In this document: positions 18,747 through 28,775 of the stretch, one piece after another | Numbering within the stretch: the stretch's first letter is position 1 | How the letters are laid out: the number at the start of each line of letters is the position of its first letter | NCBI GenBank assembly: GCA_025210775.1 | Contig: JAOARB010000014.1 | Span: forward strand, 45,121-109,120 | DNA length: 64,000 nucleotides | Source of the DNA: Prolixibacteraceae bacterium | GTDB lineage: Bacteria; Bacteroidota; Bacteroidia; Bacteroidales; Prolixibacteraceae | Reading direction: 5' to 3' | Program-made: the position numbers and the translations under genes | Notes under the pieces: generated by a model | Told to the model about the DNA's origin: nothing | Databases searched by the model: none | The model's input: only the letters and a program-made list of their open reading frames with translations

Positions 18747-19100
18747 TGGATGAATATTTTTGCTAGATAATAAACAAGTTATATGTAGAATAAATCTAAG
18801 GAATATGACTTGTTTCTAAATCGTGTGCTATCGTTTTTTTAGATACGGAGTGTAAATACGATAAAGATACATGGCGTATGTCAATTATATTTGATAGCAA
18901 TATAAGGCAGTTGTTATTCAATATCGATGATATTTGTTTGGTATTTGTCCTTTCCTGTTGCTTTAACTGAGGAGTGAAGTTAAAGAGCAGTGGTTGTTTA
19001 TTGAGGTTTCTTTGGTGTCTTAAGAGGAAGGTATAAAAATAGGCGAGAACTTTTCTTTCGAATGTTCTCGCCCATTTCTTTTCCCATTATAAACGGGAGA
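18747..19100. other. Intergenic region between convergent genes
   Basis: No gene seen. The region ends with the terminator at 19042-19072. Confidence 0.5.
19042..19072 (-). terminator. Terminator of the C1 peptidase gene
   Basis: GGCGAGAAC (19042-19050) pairs perfectly with GTTCTCGCC (19064-19072). On the minus strand the stem is followed by TATTTTTATA. It lies 29 bases downstream of the peptidase stop. Confidence 0.8.
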
Positions 19101-20351
19101 TTATTTGAATTTTTTAAGGATATCTTTTACTGCATCTTTGTGTACAGTGAATCCCATCATTTTAAGTTTTACGTAATCTTCACGGAAGAAGTAGTACCCA
19201 AATTCTTTTGCGTTTGGATCGTTGTTACGAGATCCTGAACTTGAATCTTTAATTAAATACCAGTTGTAGCCATCGCCTTTCCAGTTTTTAATATATCCTA
19301 CCATATGCATTCCGTGATCATCTGTTGTTGTTTCGTTTGAGAAACGGAATTGACGTGCATCTTCTGTAATATATTTAGCTGGAATATCAAAGTCTGGTAC
19401 AATAGCACATTGTGTATCTCTAGAGAAACCAGCTTCAGAAACGTCTCCACCAATACTTACTGTATATCCATTGTCAATTACTCTACGAATGATTTTCATG
19501 TAATCTTTCAATGGAATATTGTAGTAGTCTTTACTATGCCACCAATTGTCTGGTACAGTATATTCTACTTGTTGCCAGTATGGCTCTTGTTTGTATGAAA
19601 GAATCTCTACATAATCGTTAGGATTGATCTTAGCATACTCTTTCATAAAAGTCATTGGAGTATAGATTTTACCGTCTACATTGAATGAAGCAGGAGGGGT
19701 TCCGATATAGTGATTCATTATCTCTTTAATGGTCTCTACAGCTTCTTTTTTATTCCAAGCATTTGATTCTTTTAGTCCTTGAAGATATGCTTTCATCTCA
19801 CCAAACATTTTTTTGTGAGAGTGAAATTTACGACCATTTAGTTTCCCTGTATATTCTTTTTCAGGAACCATTCCATATTTAGAGATTACTCTAGCTACTG
19901 CATTTCCTTCTGATCCTTGTGCAAAATGAGAATCTCCTCTGTTTTCTATAAAGCCTTCTGCTTTTAACACATACTCCCAGTATACTACATACATCTCCGA
20001 AAGTTTTACTTTCTTTTGTTGCATGCGATAAATCTCAGACTCTAACATCGAAACAGTAGAGAAACACCAACATGAACCTGTATTTCCTTGAGAGATTGGT
20101 TCGAAGGACCAAAGACGTTTGTAAAGATCTACCTTATTTGGAACTTTCATTTTTGATTGATCAAGAACGAATCTTTTATAAGGTTGTTTTTTTTCTAATT
20201 GTTTGTCAACATTATTGATGTCTTTAAGGATCGTTTCGTAGTAGTATCCTTTTCCTCCCTCAATAACTTTTACCTTTCCTGGATCTTTTGTTTGAGCAGA
20301 CCCTACTGTCGCAATCGCTACACTGGCTAAAGTAAGTAGTGTTTTTTTCAT
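19101..20351 (-). CDS. Secreted C1-family (papain/bleomycin-hydrolase-like) cysteine peptidase
   Basis: 416 residues, signal peptide about 1-19 (ending 'GSAQ'). The active site is visible as 'QGNTGSCWCFS', with Gln88 for the oxyanion hole and Cys94 as nucleophile. The His is in 'TTDDHGMHMVGY'. At the place of the usual Asn ('N-S-W-G') the protein has 'YLIKDSSSGS', that is Asp followed by Ser-Ser. The last residues 'YVKLKMMGFTVHKDAVKDIL' are typical of aminopeptidase-C-like proteins. Export suggests digestion of peptides in the periplasm or outside. Single-gene unit with its own terminator; a -7-like TATCTTTG box lies upstream at 20416-20423 on the minus strand. Confidence 0.92.
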   Translation of the reverse strand: MKKTLLTLASVAIATVGSAQTKDPGKVKVIEGGKGYYYETILKDINNVDKQLEKKQPYKRFVLDQSKMKVPNKVDLYKRLWSFEPISQGNTGSCWCFSTVSMLESEIYRMQQKKVKLSEMYVVYWEYVLKAEGFIENRGDSHFAQGSEGNAVARVISKYGMVPEKEYTGKLNGRKFHSHKKMFGEMKAYLQGLKESNAWNKKEAVETIKEIMNHYIGTPPASFNVDGKIYTPMTFMKEYAKINPNDYVEILSYKQEPYWQQVEYTVPDNWWHSKDYYNIPLKDYMKIIRRVIDNGYTVSIGGDVSEAGFSRDTQCAIVPDFDIPAKYITEDARQFRFSNETTTDDHGMHMVGYIKNWKGDGYNWYLIKDSSSGSRNNDPNAKEFGYYFFREDYVKLKMMGFTVHKDAVKDILKKFK

Positions 20352-20683
20352 GGTTTATATCTGATGTGATTAATATTTGTTACATATCTACCTCTCTAGG
20401 TAGAAATCATCCTAACAAAGATAGTAAAAGCCATATGTTTACTCTATGAAAATTGACATAGATTTATTGTTCTGAGATTAATTTAGAATAAAAAATAGGG
20501 GTATCAATAAAAATTTTATTGATACCCCTAATATTTGTTTTGCTACTTCTTTTTAGCGTGCGATGAATAAATCTTTTGAATTGAGTAGGTTGATCTTTTT
20601 TTTCGGATTAACCAACCCTTAACTTTTTGTTTCGTTCTTGTTTATTCTTTTAGTAATTCATGTCGTTATTTAGCTTTTGATAA
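20352..20683. other. Intergenic region between two minus-strand genes
   Basis: Holds the long perfect hairpin at 20496-20530 and a minus-strand TAnnTTTG-like box (20416-20423) in front of the peptidase gene. No gene seen. Confidence 0.5.
20496..20530 (-). terminator. Perfect 17-bp inverted repeat, likely terminator
   Basis: TAGGGGTATCAATAAAA and its exact reverse complement flank a single central base, and the minus strand continues into TTTTTATTCTA. It lies between the DUF4251 gene and the peptidase gene, 154 bases after the DUF4251 stop, and separates the two transcripts. Confidence 0.7.
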
Positions 20684-21259
20684 CTAAAAGTCTAATCCAC
20701 TTTTGTAGTAATTGCTCTCATTGATATCTAGTAGATTTCCAGAGAAACGCAATCGACTGCCTCGTGTAATAGAGGTAACTACGGCGTCAGAATAGTTTCC
20801 TCCTGAAGTTAGATGTAATGTAATATCGACGGTCAAAGCATTACCCATCACGGACATATTGAGGGTGACATTTCCATGTTTGTCGGTTTTGAGTTCTTTC
20901 TTCGTTTGACGTCCTTTTAAAGTGATCCCTCCAATGCCATTAGGACCTCCTATTGCGTTGGTAAATGCCAATTGAAGGTATACTTCATCTCCTTGTACGG
21001 TGACAAAATTGGTGTTGGAAGTGACTTGAACAGCATGCCCATACTTATTATATACTGTGTTGGCCTCTAAAATCCATTGATCGTTTTTAAGGGCATCGTA
21101 TGCCTTTTCGAATAGTATCTTATCTTGCTCTTTTTTTTGCTGCTTTTTTAAGGCTCTTTTTTCTTTTTTCGTTAGTTCCTTCTGAGGTTCTTGTGCATCG
21201 ACACTAAATGAAATTAACATAGAAAAAAGAATAACGACTGTAATGTGTAATTTGCTCAT
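20684..21259 (-). CDS. DUF4251 exported protein
   Basis: 191 residues from the ATG at 21259; earlier in-frame starts add an implausible extension rich in aromatic residues. Signal peptide about 1-22, then a Lys-rich helix ('LTKKEKRALKKQQKKEQ') and a beta-rich domain typical of DUF4251 ('DQWILEANTVYNKYG', 'GGPNGIGGITLKGR', and a C-terminal 'SDAVVTSITRGSRLRFSG'). The family is common in Bacteroidota and of unknown function, probably periplasmic. It is divergent from the second SusC gene, with 264 bases between starts. Confidence 0.85.
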   Translation of the reverse strand: MSKLHITVVILFSMLISFSVDAQEPQKELTKKEKRALKKQQKKEQDKILFEKAYDALKNDQWILEANTVYNKYGHAVQVTSNTNFVTVQGDEVYLQLAFTNAIGGPNGIGGITLKGRQTKKELKTDKHGNVTLNMSVMGNALTVDITLHLTSGGNYSDAVVTSITRGSRLRFSGNLLDINESNYYKSGLDF

Positions 21260-21523
21260 AATGATCTGTTTGTAGATGAATATTGCGCTGCTAATCATTA
21301 AACATGTTTTTGAATAAAAAGTTCTGTTTTGTCGGATTATTTTATAATCTACAAACGTCGTGCCATAAAAAAAAGAAAAAAAACAATTGAGTTTCATTAA
21401 CAAAAAGGTGGTTTGGGTTGTTGGTTTATATGGAGTGATTAACAATGATTCCCTTTCGTTAACTCTAGAGTTAAAAAAATGGAAATTGTGATTACTAGAT
21501 GTTCAATCTAAATCTTCGAATTT

Positions 21524-24500
21524 ATGAAAAAAATCTTTATCGTGACGAGTCTATTTATGATGATTAGTTTCTCTTTAAGAGGGCAAACAAAAGTCATAAC
21601 CGGAGTTGTTTCGGATGCAGCCAATGGACAAACTATTCCAGGAGTTTCGGTGACGGTTCCTAACACAACAATTGGGACTGTGACTAATTTTGATGGTTTT
21701 TATTCTTTGAAGGTGCCTAATGATACTAAAGCATTGAAGTTTAGTTATGTCGGCATGAAGGATATTACTACAACCATTAAAGGTACTACGTTGAATGTTA
21801 AAATGACCTCAGAAACTATTGGTGTTGATGAAGTTATTATTACAGCTACTGGTCTGAAAAGATCAGAAAAAAGTTTGGGTTATTCTGCTACTTCTGTAGG
21901 TAGTGAAGATCTAACTAGAGCAAGAGACAACAGTCTTGTTTCTGGTTTGCAGGGTAAAGTAGCGGGTGTTCAAATCGCTTCTAACTCTGGTTCTCCAGGT
22001 GCTTCTACTAGTGTGGTTATTCGTGGTTTCTCTTCTGTTAGTGGAACCAACCAACCTCTTTATGTTATCGATGGTGTCCCTATTAATAATGAGGTTAGTG
22101 AATCTGAATCACAATTGAATTCTGCTTTTGATTTTGGTAACGGAGCCAATGCAATCAACCCTGATGACATTGAAACAATGACTGTTTTGAAAGGTGCTGC
22201 AGCAACTGCATTGTATGGTTCTAGAGCTGCTAATGGTGTGATTATGATTCAGACTAAGAGTGGTGGAAAAGGTACAGGAAGAGGACTCGGAATCTTGGTT
22301 AATTCTGGTTTGACTGTTTCTCGTGCGTTGTATTTGCCTGAATACCAAAATAGATTTGGTCAAGGATGGGATGGCGTACATTATTTAGCTGAAAATGGAT
22401 CATGGGGACCTCGTTTTGATGGACGTGTTCGTCCTTGGGGTAACACCATTAATGGTAAACAACTAGAAAAACCTTATGTTGCCAATGAGGATAACGTGAA
22501 GGATTTCTATGATGATGGTATTACTTGGACCAATTCGGTTAGCTTTTCTGGTGGAAATGATGTTACAAGTTATTATTTCTCTTATTCAAATGTAAATAGT
22601 GATGGTATTTATCCAACGAAAGCTGATAGTTATGATCGTAATACTTTTGCTGTAAGAGGAAAACACAAAATGGATAACATTACTATTTCTAGTTCATTGA
22701 ATTATAGTAATTCAGAAAACCAATTTGTGCCAACAGGACAAGGTCTTACTGTAATCAACTCTTTGACTCAGTTGCCTAGAGATATCTCTTTAGTAGATCA
22801 AAAAGATTACACCAACCCTTACTATGGTATAGACAATTATTTTACTCCTTATGGTGTTACTAACCCTTATTATCTTTTAAATGAGTATGGTAACGAGTAT
22901 ACAGAAGACAAAGTTTTTGGTAAGGTTCAATTGGATTATGATTTCCTAGATGACTTTAAGTTTACTTATCGTTTTGGTGGCGATGTATCTAATAGTAAAA
23001 TTAAATCATGGCATGCGAAGACTATTCCTGCTGAAGGTTCTGCTAACTTTAACTCTTCTACTAATGACCCAGGTCAATTGTATAAAGAGAGAAGACGTAT
23101 CTATCAGGTGAATCATGATATCATGTTGATGTATAATCATGAATTTGGGAAAGATTTTGATTTGAACGCCATTGCTGGTTTCAATATCAATGAACGTGGA
23201 ATGAGCTACGTTACTGCAGAAATTGAGAATTTGGATGTGGATGGCTTCTATGATCTAGGTAATTCACCTTCTCCTGCTAAAACAACAGATAGAGAAGAAA
23301 AAAGAAGATTGTTAGGATTGTATGGACAAGTGGAAGGTTCTTGGAAAGATATGTTGTATTTGACATTGACTATGAGAAATGACTGGTCTTCAACTCTTCC
23401 TGAATCAGATCGTTCTTTCTTCTATCCAGGTGGTACTGTTAGTTTTATCTTTAGCAACTTGTTTAACGAAGATCTTAAACGACAAATCACTTTCGGTAAA
23501 TTCCGTTTTGCTTATGGACAAACAGGTAATGATGCTGCTCCATATCTAGTGAATCAGGTGTATACTCATAGTTCTATTTACCAACCTTTCCGTACTTATG
23601 ATTTCCCAATTGTAGGTAATAATGCTTATGAAGTAAGTAATAGACTTGGAAATAATGACTTACGTCCAGAGCTTACTACAGAGATGGAATTTGGTTTAAA
23701 TATGAAATTCTTTGATAGTCGTTTGGGCTTTGATGCTACCTATTATGACAGAAAAACAGAAGATCAAATTTATGAAGTACCTATCTCTTCTGCTACTGGT
23801 TATAGAACACAAACATTAAACCTTGGTGAAATTACCAATAAAGGAGTTGAGTTGTTATTGACAGGTTCTCCTATTAGAACAGATGATTTCCAATGGGATG
23901 TTACTTTGACTTATACCAAAAATAAAAACAAAGTAGTTAAGTTGTTTGATGGATTGAATAAGATCTCTTTGGGTGGTTTGTCTTCTGTTGGTTTTGTTGC
24001 TGTTGAAGGAGAACCTCTTGGTGTTTTCGAATCTTCTGTAGTGAAAAGAACAGACAAAGGTGAAATTATCGTTGGAAGTCGTGGTTTGCCACTAAAAGAT
24101 TCACAAAAACAATATGTAGGTAATGCACAACATGATTATATGATGGGTGCATCTACTAGCCTTCGTTATAAAAACTGGAGTTTAAATGTTGCATTTGATA
24201 TTCGTCAGGGAGGTAAAATGTACTCAAGGACAGCTGATATCAACTATTTTACTGGTAACAGTATCGTAACTGCCTATAATGATCGTAGACCATTCGTAAT
24301 ACCTAATTCTGTGAAAGAGGTGAATGGAAGTTATGTCCCTAATGATATTCCAGTATCTGCTGCTTCAATGGATTCATATTGGATCAATGGTGGTTCTTTA
24401 TTGGATGAATCATTTGTTATCGATCGTAGTTATGTGAAATTGAGAGACGTTGTTTTGACTTATGTTTTCCCTAGCGATCTATTCGATAGAACTCCTATCA

Positions 24501-24676
24501 CTGGAGCTTCATTGAGTGTGATTGGTAAGAACTTGTTCTTATGGACAGCAGACAGCAACCGTTTTGTCGATCCAGAAAGTTCAACTTTCGGTAATGATCT
24601 TGAAAGTCAATTTGGTGAGTTCTCAGCTAACCCAACTACACGTTCTGTAGGTTTTAACCTTAAATTATCATTCTAA
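21524..24676 (+). CDS. susC: SusC/RagA-type TonB-dependent transporter, second uptake locus
   Basis: 1050 residues. Signal peptide about 1-20, carboxypeptidase-regulatory-like domain (about 22-102), then 'VDEVIITATG' and the plug domain with 'LYVIDGVPI' and 'ALYGSRAANGVIMIQTKSGG', then the long barrel ending in 'VGFNLKLSF' with a terminal Phe. The SusD-like gene follows after 15 bp. Its partners (SusD-like_2 and a lipid-binding lipoprotein) mark a subtype that often imports non-glycan substrates such as peptides; the actual substrate is unknown. Confidence 0.96.
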   Translation: MKKIFIVTSLFMMISFSLRGQTKVITGVVSDAANGQTIPGVSVTVPNTTIGTVTNFDGFYSLKVPNDTKALKFSYVGMKDITTTIKGTTLNVKMTSETIGVDEVIITATGLKRSEKSLGYSATSVGSEDLTRARDNSLVSGLQGKVAGVQIASNSGSPGASTSVVIRGFSSVSGTNQPLYVIDGVPINNEVSESESQLNSAFDFGNGANAINPDDIETMTVLKGAAATALYGSRAANGVIMIQTKSGGKGTGRGLGILVNSGLTVSRALYLPEYQNRFGQGWDGVHYLAENGSWGPRFDGRVRPWGNTINGKQLEKPYVANEDNVKDFYDDGITWTNSVSFSGGNDVTSYYFSYSNVNSDGIYPTKADSYDRNTFAVRGKHKMDNITISSSLNYSNSENQFVPTGQGLTVINSLTQLPRDISLVDQKDYTNPYYGIDNYFTPYGVTNPYYLLNEYGNEYTEDKVFGKVQLDYDFLDDFKFTYRFGGDVSNSKIKSWHAKTIPAEGSANFNSSTNDPGQLYKERRRIYQVNHDIMLMYNHEFGKDFDLNAIAGFNINERGMSYVTAEIENLDVDGFYDLGNSPSPAKTTDREEKRRLLGLYGQVEGSWKDMLYLTLTMRNDWSSTLPESDRSFFYPGGTVSFIFSNLFNEDLKRQITFGKFRFAYGQTGNDAAPYLVNQVYTHSSIYQPFRTYDFPIVGNNAYEVSNRLGNNDLRPELTTEMEFGLNMKFFDSRLGFDATYYDRKTEDQIYEVPISSATGYRTQTLNLGEITNKGVELLLTGSPIRTDDFQWDVTLTYTKNKNKVVKLFDGLNKISLGGLSSVGFVAVEGEPLGVFESSVVKRTDKGEIIVGSRGLPLKDSQKQYVGNAQHDYMMGASTSLRYKNWSLNVAFDIRQGGKMYSRTADINYFTGNSIVTAYNDRRPFVIPNSVKEVNGSYVPNDIPVSAASMDSYWINGGSLLDESFVIDRSYVKLRDVVLTYVFPSDLFDRTPITGASLSVIGKNLFLWTADSNRFVDPESSTFGNDLESQFGEFSANPTTRSVGFNLKLSF

Positions 24677-24691
24677 TTTAAATAAGCGAAT

Positions 24692-26218
24692 ATGAGATTT
24701 TTAAGATATATAAGTTTGTCGTTGGCCGTTGTTTTATTGGGAGCGTGCAGCGATTGGCTAGATGTTAATGAGGATCCTAGTAATCCAACTAACGTAGATC
24801 CTAAGTTGGTGTTGCCAGCAGCAGAAGCTTCATTAGCGATAACGTTAGGTGGAGAGATCCACAATATGGCAGGTTATTTCTGTCAATATTGGACTCAGAG
24901 TCCATCGGCAACACAGTATCAGTCTTACGATACTTATGATGTAAATACTAGCGTGATGGAACGTTATTTTAATGAGCTTTATAGTGGCGCATTGAATGAC
25001 TTCAAAAACGTTGAGATGAAAGCGAAAGAGTCTGGTAATGAAAAACAACAATTTGTAGCTGGGGTGTTATCTGTATACACTTATCAGGTTATGTTGGACC
25101 TTTTCGATAAAGCTCCTTATTCTGAAGCCTTAGATCCTTCTAATTTGTCTCCTAACTGGGATTCAGGTGAAGATGTTTATAAAGCATTGATCACTAAAAT
25201 TGATGAATTGTTGCAAATGGACTTGACTAAGGGAACATTTACTTCAGGTGATTTATTCTTGTCTCAGGATATGGATAATTGGAGAAAATTTGCAAAAACA
25301 TTACAGTTGAAAATGATGTTGCGTGTAAGTTATGCTTCTGGTTTAGACTATTCAACTAAGATTAAAGCTTTGGTTACAGACGATGATCTATTAACTCAAA
25401 GTGTTAGTTTGAGTCTTTTTGAAGACAATACCAATAAGCGTAACCCATGGTACGATGTAAATGTTTCTAGATTAGGAACAGGTACACGTTCTGTAAACCA
25501 TATTGCTTCTACTACCATTTTAGATTATATGATGAATAATAACGATGATCGTTATATGGATCTGTTCTCTGAAGCTAAAAATGGTGGATACCATGGTAAC
25601 TATCCTGGTGCTGCAAAACAAGGTGTAAAACAGTTCTTGAAAGATGGTGTAATGAAAGATGGTAATAAAGATGATTTCTCTTTTGTTAAATACCCTTACG
25701 ACCGCCCATGTTATCTATTTATTCTTCCAGAGATTCATTTTATGAAAGCTGAAGCTTATTTGAGATTCTTTAATGATCCAACAACGGCAAAATCATGCTA
25801 TGATGATGGTGTCACTGCTTCATTTGCAATGCATAATACTAGCGTTGGTACTCTATTGGATATGGGTAGTGTATATTATTTTGATACAGCTGCAACTTTG
25901 GAGGCTCAATTGGAAATGTTGATGACTCAAAAATGGATCTCGTTAGCTCATTATAACAACTTTGAAGGTTGGTGTGAGTTGCGTCGTACGAAATATCCAA
26001 ACTATTCTTCATATGATGCAAAAGACCCAATGTATGTTTCAGGTCAGATTGCACTTCCATATGAGAATAATATTAATGCTTCAGGAAGTGATAAATTTCC
26101 TAGACGTGTTTTCTTCCCAGATTCAGAATATTCTAGAAATATTAATATGCCAGACCAAATTAATGACTTGACAGTGAAAGTTTGGTGGGATCAGAGAACA
26201 CAAGTTGTAAACCCTTAG
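24692..26218 (+). CDS. susD: SusD-like_2 family nutrient-binding lipoprotein
   Basis: 508 residues. Signal peptide with lipidated Cys19 and 'SDWLDVNEDPSNPTN', a hallmark of the SusD-like_2 group, followed by 'LPAAEASLA' and 'NMAGYFCQYWTQ'. Helical TPR-like core; the C-terminal part has 'KWISLAHYNNFEGWCELRRTKYP', the family equivalent of the SusD C-terminal signature. Works with the preceding SusC as lid and ligand receptor at the cell surface. Intact and of usual length. Confidence 0.94.
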   Translation: MRFLRYISLSLAVVLLGACSDWLDVNEDPSNPTNVDPKLVLPAAEASLAITLGGEIHNMAGYFCQYWTQSPSATQYQSYDTYDVNTSVMERYFNELYSGALNDFKNVEMKAKESGNEKQQFVAGVLSVYTYQVMLDLFDKAPYSEALDPSNLSPNWDSGEDVYKALITKIDELLQMDLTKGTFTSGDLFLSQDMDNWRKFAKTLQLKMMLRVSYASGLDYSTKIKALVTDDDLLTQSVSLSLFEDNTNKRNPWYDVNVSRLGTGTRSVNHIASTTILDYMMNNNDDRYMDLFSEAKNGGYHGNYPGAAKQGVKQFLKDGVMKDGNKDDFSFVKYPYDRPCYLFILPEIHFMKAEAYLRFFNDPTTAKSCYDDGVTASFAMHNTSVGTLLDMGSVYYFDTAATLEAQLEMLMTQKWISLAHYNNFEGWCELRRTKYPNYSSYDAKDPMYVSGQIALPYENNINASGSDKFPRRVFFPDSEYSRNINMPDQINDLTVKVWWDQRTQVVNP

Positions 26219-26260
26219 TTATAGGGATGTTGTAAAGTTATTAAATGAAAAATATTGATT

Positions 26261-26752
26261 ATGAGGAATAATATCAAATATAGTCGATTTGGCTTTATAT
26301 TATTGTTTTTGTTTTCTATTGCCTTTGGTGCTGTTTCATGTCAAGATGATTTTGATCCAGGTCAAACAGCAGTAGGACAAATGTCCGGGAAGTGGTATGT
26401 GAGAGAATATGTGAAGAGTGGAAATAGCTACTCTCCTGTATCTTCGTCTAATTATTTTAAGATTAGAACTTTTAATACCTCTAAGAACTCAGAAAAAGAG
26501 ATGTATATTGACGATATTGATGGTGGTGTATTTAACTTACATATTCTTTTTGTGGATCTTGGAAATATGACTTTCAAATCTGTGGATGGAGAAACAGGTG
26601 ATGTGTTTAGTAATGGTCATGTTCATACCCAAATGGGACGATCAAAAACAGGTGTTGTCACAGATTCTATCTATTTTGAATTGAAAAGTGGTGCTACTAC
26701 TAAGATATATGGTGGTCATATGTTTACGGGTTTCCCTGAAGATATGTTCTAA
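26261..26752 (+). CDS. Small lipoprotein, probable lipid-binding (Lipid_bd) family
   Basis: 163 residues from the ATG at 26261 (a TTG two codons earlier is also in frame). Lipobox with Cys27 and 'CQDDFDPG'. The single domain is beta-rich and starts with 'VGQMSGKWYVREYVKSG', like the calycin-type Bacteroidota lipid-binding proteins that follow SusC/SusD-like_2 pairs. Its role at the surface is unproven. It ends the operon and a strong terminator follows. Confidence 0.75.
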   Translation: MRNNIKYSRFGFILLFLFSIAFGAVSCQDDFDPGQTAVGQMSGKWYVREYVKSGNSYSPVSSSNYFKIRTFNTSKNSEKEMYIDDIDGGVFNLHILFVDLGNMTFKSVDGETGDVFSNGHVHTQMGRSKTGVVTDSIYFELKSGATTKIYGGHMFTGFPEDMF

Positions 26753-26781
26753 TATCATTCGTTATTCGTAAAATTTGTTTT

Positions 26782-26814
26782 AAAGAGAAGAGTTGAATGG
26801 CTCTTCTCTTTTTT
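26782..26814 (+). terminator. Terminator of the second uptake operon
   Basis: AAAGAGAAGAG (26782-26792) pairs with CTCTTCTCTTT (26801-26811) over an 8-base loop and continues into T residues. Confidence 0.85.
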
Positions 26815-27153
26815 CGTTTATCGTAATCTTTAATTCGCATTTTGTCAAACTTCTAGTTCTACTCATGATCTTCCAACAAATTCTTTTATACCTTTTGTGT
26901 GATATTAAAAAAAATATGTTGAAGAATGTTTAATTTTACACCATCCTTTTGTCACAACTCCTCTTTAAGATTTTCTAAATAACTGTGTTTAATAAAAATT
27001 AACATTGTGGTCTGTCTGGTGTTTTTACTGCTGTAATGTTTGTTTTTCTATTGATCTATAGTTATTTGTAGTGCGTTTCTTGTTGTGTGGGGGCTATTTG
27101 TTTGTTTTGAAATACAATAAAGAAGGGTTGACTGTGTCGACTGAGTAAACATA

Positions 27154-27186
27154 TTGGTCGAAACTTGAAAAATCTATTTATATTTG
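27154..27186 (+). promoter_or_regulatory. Candidate promoter of the efflux operon
   Basis: TTG at 27154-27156 and TATATTTG at 27179-27186 are 22 bp apart. This matches the Bacteroidota pattern TTG, 17-23 bp, TAnnTTTG. It lies 55 bp before the TolC-like start. Confidence 0.45.
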
Positions 27187-27241
27187 TGTTGTGAAAATAT
27201 TGAATAAAGAACTTAATAATTAGAAATTATACCATTTTCAA

Positions 27242-28747
27242 ATGAAGAATCAATTAATGAGAATGCTGCACTTATGTTTGGTTGTAGTCTTGATGTTTGG
27301 AGGATTCCAAGCTATAGCACAAGAGAAGAGTACAACAGATCAAAGTGTTGCTATGTCTTTTGAAGAGGCTGTTGCAGTACTAAGAGAACATAACTATAGT
27401 ATTCGTGCAACTGAGAAAGAGCATGAGAGTGTAAAATATGAAGCTAAATCTAAAAAAGGTTTATATCTTCCTCACCTTTCTGTTACTGGTACCTACACGG
27501 TATTAAGTGATGACATTGAGATGCATATGGATTTGACTGGTGCTAAGGCAATGGGTGGCGCGATGATGAAGGGAATGCAAGATTATGCAAAAGCGGTAAT
27601 CGGTAACCTTCCTCCTACAATGGCAGGTGCTATTGCTAAAGCGATGGGAAGTGTTCCTCCTCCAAGTTTCAATATGAATATGCTACCTAATTCTTTAGGA
27701 TTGAAAATTCAAGACCAGCAGTTGGGTTTGATTACTGGTAATTTAGCTCAGCCTATTTTTATGGGGGGTAAGATCCGTGCTGCAAATAAAGCGGCTCAGG
27801 CAAAACTAAAAGCATCCGATCTGGAGTTGTCGAATGTGACAAATGAGCAGATTACGGAGTTGGCTGCAAGATATTATGGACTTCTATTGGCTACTAGACT
27901 TGTTGAGGTTCGTAAAGAGGTTTTGGATGGATTTAAAAAGCATTTGGATGATGCGGTTCACTTAGAGAAACAAGGAATGATTTCTAAGGCCGAACGTCTT
28001 CATGCCAATGTATCTTATATGGATGCTGTTCAGAAATATAAAGCAGCAGTGAAAGATCAAGAATTGGTTCAGATTGGTCTACAAAATACTTTGGGTGTTG
28101 GCTATAAGGTTCTTCCAACCACACAGCTAGGTGTGATGGGTACATTAAATGACCTGAAATATTATCAGGATTATGCACAGAAAAATAACCCTAAGCTTTT
28201 ACAAGTAGATCAGAAACAGATTATGGTAGATCAACTTGTTAGAAAAGAGAAATCAGAATATCTACCAGAAATAGCATTGGTTGGTTCTGGAAATATATAT
28301 GAATATCAGGTGACTGATTTGATGCCTAATTGGTTTATCGGTATCGGTATCAAGATTAATATCTTTGATGGTTTTTCTCGTGAAAACAAGATTAAAGCCG
28401 CAAAAGCAAAACAGGCTGAAGTTGCTATTTACAAGGATAAAGCATGCCACGATATTAATACGGTGGTAATGAAAACATACCATGAAATAGAAAAAGCTTC
28501 TGAGTCGGCTACTTCTTTGGATAGTTCTATGGATTTTGCAGAGGAGTATTTTAGAGTTAGGAATAAGGCTTTTAAAGAGGGCTTTGCAACATCAACACAA
28601 GTGGTGGATGCTCAAATGAATCTTTCAAAGACAAAAATTGAACGTCTTCAGGCAATGTATCAATATGATATGGCTTTTGTTAAATTGCTTGAGTGGTGTG
28701 GTATGAGTGACTCTTTTGTTTCTTATACAGTGAATAAAGAAAAATAA
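27242..28747 (+). CDS. TolC-family outer membrane efflux protein
   Basis: 501 residues, signal peptide about 1-26 (ending 'AIAQ'). The mature part shows the two-fold TolC plan: long helices with 'YLPHLSVTGTY' and 'YLPEIALVGSGNIYEY' at equivalent places and a late 'FKEGFATSTQVVDAQMNLSKTKIERLQAMYQYDMAFVKLLEW' helix. It forms the outer membrane exit duct for the adaptor and permeases encoded downstream, 28 bp away. An insert rich in Met, Pro and Gly (about residues 95-155) lies in the first barrel/helix region. Confidence 0.93.
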   Translation: MKNQLMRMLHLCLVVVLMFGGFQAIAQEKSTTDQSVAMSFEEAVAVLREHNYSIRATEKEHESVKYEAKSKKGLYLPHLSVTGTYTVLSDDIEMHMDLTGAKAMGGAMMKGMQDYAKAVIGNLPPTMAGAIAKAMGSVPPPSFNMNMLPNSLGLKIQDQQLGLITGNLAQPIFMGGKIRAANKAAQAKLKASDLELSNVTNEQITELAARYYGLLLATRLVEVRKEVLDGFKKHLDDAVHLEKQGMISKAERLHANVSYMDAVQKYKAAVKDQELVQIGLQNTLGVGYKVLPTTQLGVMGTLNDLKYYQDYAQKNNPKLLQVDQKQIMVDQLVRKEKSEYLPEIALVGSGNIYEYQVTDLMPNWFIGIGIKINIFDGFSRENKIKAAKAKQAEVAIYKDKACHDINTVVMKTYHEIEKASESATSLDSSMDFAEEYFRVRNKAFKEGFATSTQVVDAQMNLSKTKIERLQAMYQYDMAFVKLLEWCGMSDSFVSYTVNKEK

Positions 28748-28775
28748 TTAAAGAATAATTGAAAATATTAGATAG

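Larger units (their letters stand above)
26753..27241. other. Intergenic region with terminator and efflux-operon promoter
   Basis: Holds the hairpin at 26782-26814 and, near its end, a promoter-like pair (TTG 27154-27156 and TATATTTG 27179-27186). Nothing else is seen. Confidence 0.55.
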
